From contig JAQGDQ010000050.1 of assembly GCA_030141605.1 (NCBI GenBank), positions 197,971-261,970 on the forward strand: a stretch of 64,000 bases of DNA, in the 5' to 3' direction. The DNA is from Tubiluchus corallicola (taxonomy: Eukaryota > Priapulida > Priapulimorpha > Priapulimorphida > Tubiluchidae). This document shows positions 62,201 to 64,000 of the stretch, one piece after another. The position numbers and the translations under genes were made by a program. The notes beneath the pieces were generated by a model. That model was not told the origin of the DNA and ran no database searches. It saw nothing but the letters and a program-made list of their open reading frames with translations. Within the stretch, counting starts at the first letter, position 1, and each line of letters starts with the position of its first letter.

Positions 62201-63048
62201 GCAATCAACAAACGTCGCTTACACCAAAAGCGGTGATAAAAACGCGATCTAGTGAATTTAGGCGAGTAACTGTAATCAGCCATAATCCGCGTTACACTCC
62301 TCACAAGCCGTTTGAGCTGTTCATAAGGCACATAATTGCGAAATGAATTTGGCCATTAATTTCATTTACCATAAGGCGTTTTGTGTCATCGCTAACGCGG
62401 TAATTATCATGTTTAAGGTTTTTACAGTGCAGTATTCATTTTTGTCATAAGGATTCACAACAGAATGGTCTCATAAACATTAAAAAGCAATTTTTAAACG
62501 CGACATGTCACTAATACTGCAATTAGATATGTGCATTACCGAAACGGATTGTGACAAAACGCCTTACTACTTACACAAAGTAAGAAGCGTACCGCGGATT
62601 ATGATATACGTTTTACGGAAGATGGAAGACACCTTATGGCTTACAGATCATGGATTACGGCTTGCTACTTACCCCTTTCTCTGTGTGACACGGGCTTAAG
62701 AGTTTCTGTAGTCGGAAGATGAGGCTTACAGATGACAAAGTGAAAATAATTAATAGCAGCATAAGTAGAAACAGAAAATACACTTGGGTATTTTTGTATT
62801 CTTTACGAGTTTAATTTAAATATGTTCTATAGCCAACATTTTACCAATTGGAGAGCCACATCGGAGTTTAGCCAGGACAACTATAAAGGGATTTGAAATA
62901 CCAGCCAACACGCAAGTTCTAGCAAACATGACAGCTATATTGAATGACCCAAAGCATTTTGAGAATCCTGAGTTGTTTAACCCAGACAGGTTTGTCGACT
63001 CGGAAGGACGATTTTCAGGCTCAAAACAAGTTGCAGCTTTCTCAGTAG
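59272..63048 (+). CDS. Cytochrome P450, CYP2 clan (first five coding exons, 3' partial)
   Basis: ER-anchored haem monooxygenase; substrate unknown. Exons: 59272-59647, 60459-60553, 60850-61276, 61624-61848, 62833-63048; all borders GT/AG and phases agree, giving 446 residues. The start ATG at 59272 lies 10 bases after an acceptor, so a 5' UTR intron is likely. Features: N-terminal membrane helix about 15-31, proline-rich hinge PKGTPPGSLGLPIIG (35-49), C-helix WKEHR (135-139), I-helix AGSETT (313-318), K-helix ExxR as EIQR (370-373), and NPDRF (424-428). The last exon stops at AAFSV just before the haem-binding FxxGxRxCxG loop; that exon must lie beyond 64000, as none is readable in 63049-64000. 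Human-type CYP2 proteins are about 490-500 residues, so roughly 50 are missing. No stops or frameshifts. Confidence 0.92.
59648..60458. other. CYP intron 1
   Basis: Contains the hairpin at 59815-59878 and related TGGCACACAATAAATGTA at 59928-59945; the rest is AT-rich and featureless. Confidence 0.5.
59815..59878. repeat. Perfect-centred palindrome in CYP intron 1
   Basis: Arms CACATTTATTGCGTGCCACT.. and its inverse ..GGCACACAATAAATGTG flank the centre ACATACGT. About 28 of 30 arm positions pair. A further arm copy follows at 59928-59945. Confidence 0.8.
61960..62040 (+). mobile_element. tRNA-derived SINE head
   Basis: A-box-like TTGATATCGCAAATGGATAG (61965-61984) and B box TACGTTCAAATCT (62013-62025) at tRNA spacing. 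The 3' limit is not clear. In CYP intron 4. Confidence 0.55.
62260..62700. repeat. Inverted-repeat structure in CYP intron 4
   Basis: AAGGCGTTTTGTGTCA..GCGGTAAT (62371-62405) recurs inverted at about 62528-62562, and CATAATCCGC (62287-62297) is inverted at 62594-62603. The right edge reads GTGTGACACGGGCTTAA, a MITE-like terminus, but no matching left terminus is seen. Probably a decayed foldback element. Confidence 0.45.
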
Positions 63049-63635
63049 GTATGAAAAGTCATAGTTAACAAACGCTTTTGCTACGTAGTGCTTTCTTTAT
63101 TTATACACACAGAAAGACAAGCCTTTCATGAAAACATAACCATTTACATTTACTGATGAAGAATAGATCCAATAGCCAAAACAAATAAGTAAAACATGTG
63201 TTACATGCAAATTGTAAAACCGGGTATTATGCAGAATGCCTAGGCACTTTATGGATTGCCAAAACAAACCAGGTAAAGTGCCTAAAATAATTTTTCGCGC
63301 TTTCCCTAGGCATTATATATGACACTAAGGCCTATTAGGCAAAGTGTGTAATTCTTGGATTTAGGTTGAACGTTTATGCTTCTAAGATGTTGCTTACTAA
63401 TTAACTAGTGCAAGGTCGAGTGGTTCTCGCGAATGTGCTAAGTAACGGCGGGGCTGGTCAGTTAATTCACGGGTGAACAATTCAATGACTACTTTTAGTG
63501 GTTTCATTTGCCATACTGATTCAGGCTGATACTGAGGCAGGATGGGGATGTATTCACATCTGAGCGTGTCTATGACTGCAGGCTCAGTGGCTCAACTTAG
63601 CTTTGATAGTGAGTCAGATTCCAGCAGCAAGCCCT
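63049..63635. other. Start of CYP intron 5
   Basis: No exon. Contains a short inverted pair, TAGGCACTTTA and TAAAGTGCCTA (63241-63284), of uncertain meaning. Confidence 0.4.
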
Positions 63636-63953
63636 ACTAGTGCGTCCTACCCGCTTGTAGTGTGTTCTACCCGCTTGTAGTGTGTACTACCTACTTGCAG
63701 TGTATCCTACCAGTTTGTAGTGCGTCCTATCCGCGTGTAGCGTGTTCTACCCGCCTGTAGTGTGTCCTATCCGCTTGCAGCGTGTCCGACCCGCTTGTAA
63801 TGCGTCCTACCCCTTTGTAGTGTGTTCTACCCGCTTGTAGTGTGTCCTATCCGCTTGCAGCGTGTCCTACCCGCTTGTAGTGCGTCCTAGCCGTTTGTAG
63901 TGTGTTCTACCCGCTTGTAGTGTCCTGCCCGCTTGCAGTGTGTCCTACCCTCT
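63636..63953. repeat. 20-bp minisatellite in 80-bp higher-order repeat
   Basis: Sixteen consecutive units of TGTAGTGTGTCCTACCCGCT type; all are 20 bases except one of 18 (63916-63933). Units fall into four kinds by diagnostic bases: a (TGCGTCCTA), b (GTGTTCTACC), c (TGTGTCCTATCC) and d (starts TGCAG). They occur strictly as abcd four times, giving an 80-bp higher-order period. In CYP intron 5. Confidence 0.95.
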
Positions 63954-64000
63954 GTGACTCTTGGTGGCAATACATAACACAAATATGTTGGAGCTAACCG

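Noticed and set aside
63636-63953. Possible CRISPR-like array
   Set aside because: Units are contiguous without spacers, and the genome is animal; it is a minisatellite.
63049-64000. Search for the CYP haem-binding exon
   Set aside because: No FxxGxRxCxG coding sequence with a splice acceptor is visible; the exon must be beyond the window.

Overview
The window is nuclear DNA of an animal, most likely a non-vertebrate (a lophotrochozoan such as a mollusc is my guess from overall character, not proven). It is AT-rich and gene-poor, has short coding exons with GT..AG introns, and carries many decayed LINEs, tRNA-derived SINEs and non-autonomous DNA transposons. Nothing bacterial, viral, CRISPR-like or operon-like was seen.

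Layout. 1-5.5 kb: two tandem plus-strand paralogues of the GT31 (beta-1,3-galactosyltransferase-type) family, with LINE reverse-transcriptase debris between them. The second has lost the metal-binding DxD motif. 5.5-16 kb: no gene recognised; a tRNA-SINE, a degenerate minus-strand LINE, a long GA microsatellite and several short repeats. 16.1-46.8 kb: one minus-strand gene of 28 recognised coding exons encoding a P5B-type ATPase close to ATP13A2 (lysosomal polyamine exporter family). The reading frame is continuous through every splice junction for 1187 residues; only the exon with the initiator Met was not found. Its introns hold most of the mobile elements. 46.8-59.2 kb: no gene recognised; a CR1/jockey-like LINE remnant, two short hAT-like elements with 8-bp target-site duplications, a foldback palindrome, a SINE and a possible X-box. 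59.3-63.0 kb: first five coding exons (446 residues) of a plus-strand CYP2-clan cytochrome P450; the haem-binding exon lies beyond the window. 63.6-63.95 kb: a 20-bp minisatellite arranged as an 80-bp higher-order repeat, in the next CYP intron.

The three host loci (Golgi glycosyltransferases, a lysosomal/endosomal transporter, an ER monooxygenase) show no functional link; they are simply neighbours. I found no convincing undescribed multi-gene system. The observations most worth following are the GT31 pseudoenzyme candidate, the 2.1-kb TTAA-flanked inverted-repeat element beside a splice donor, the group of hAT-like elements, and the higher-order minisatellite.
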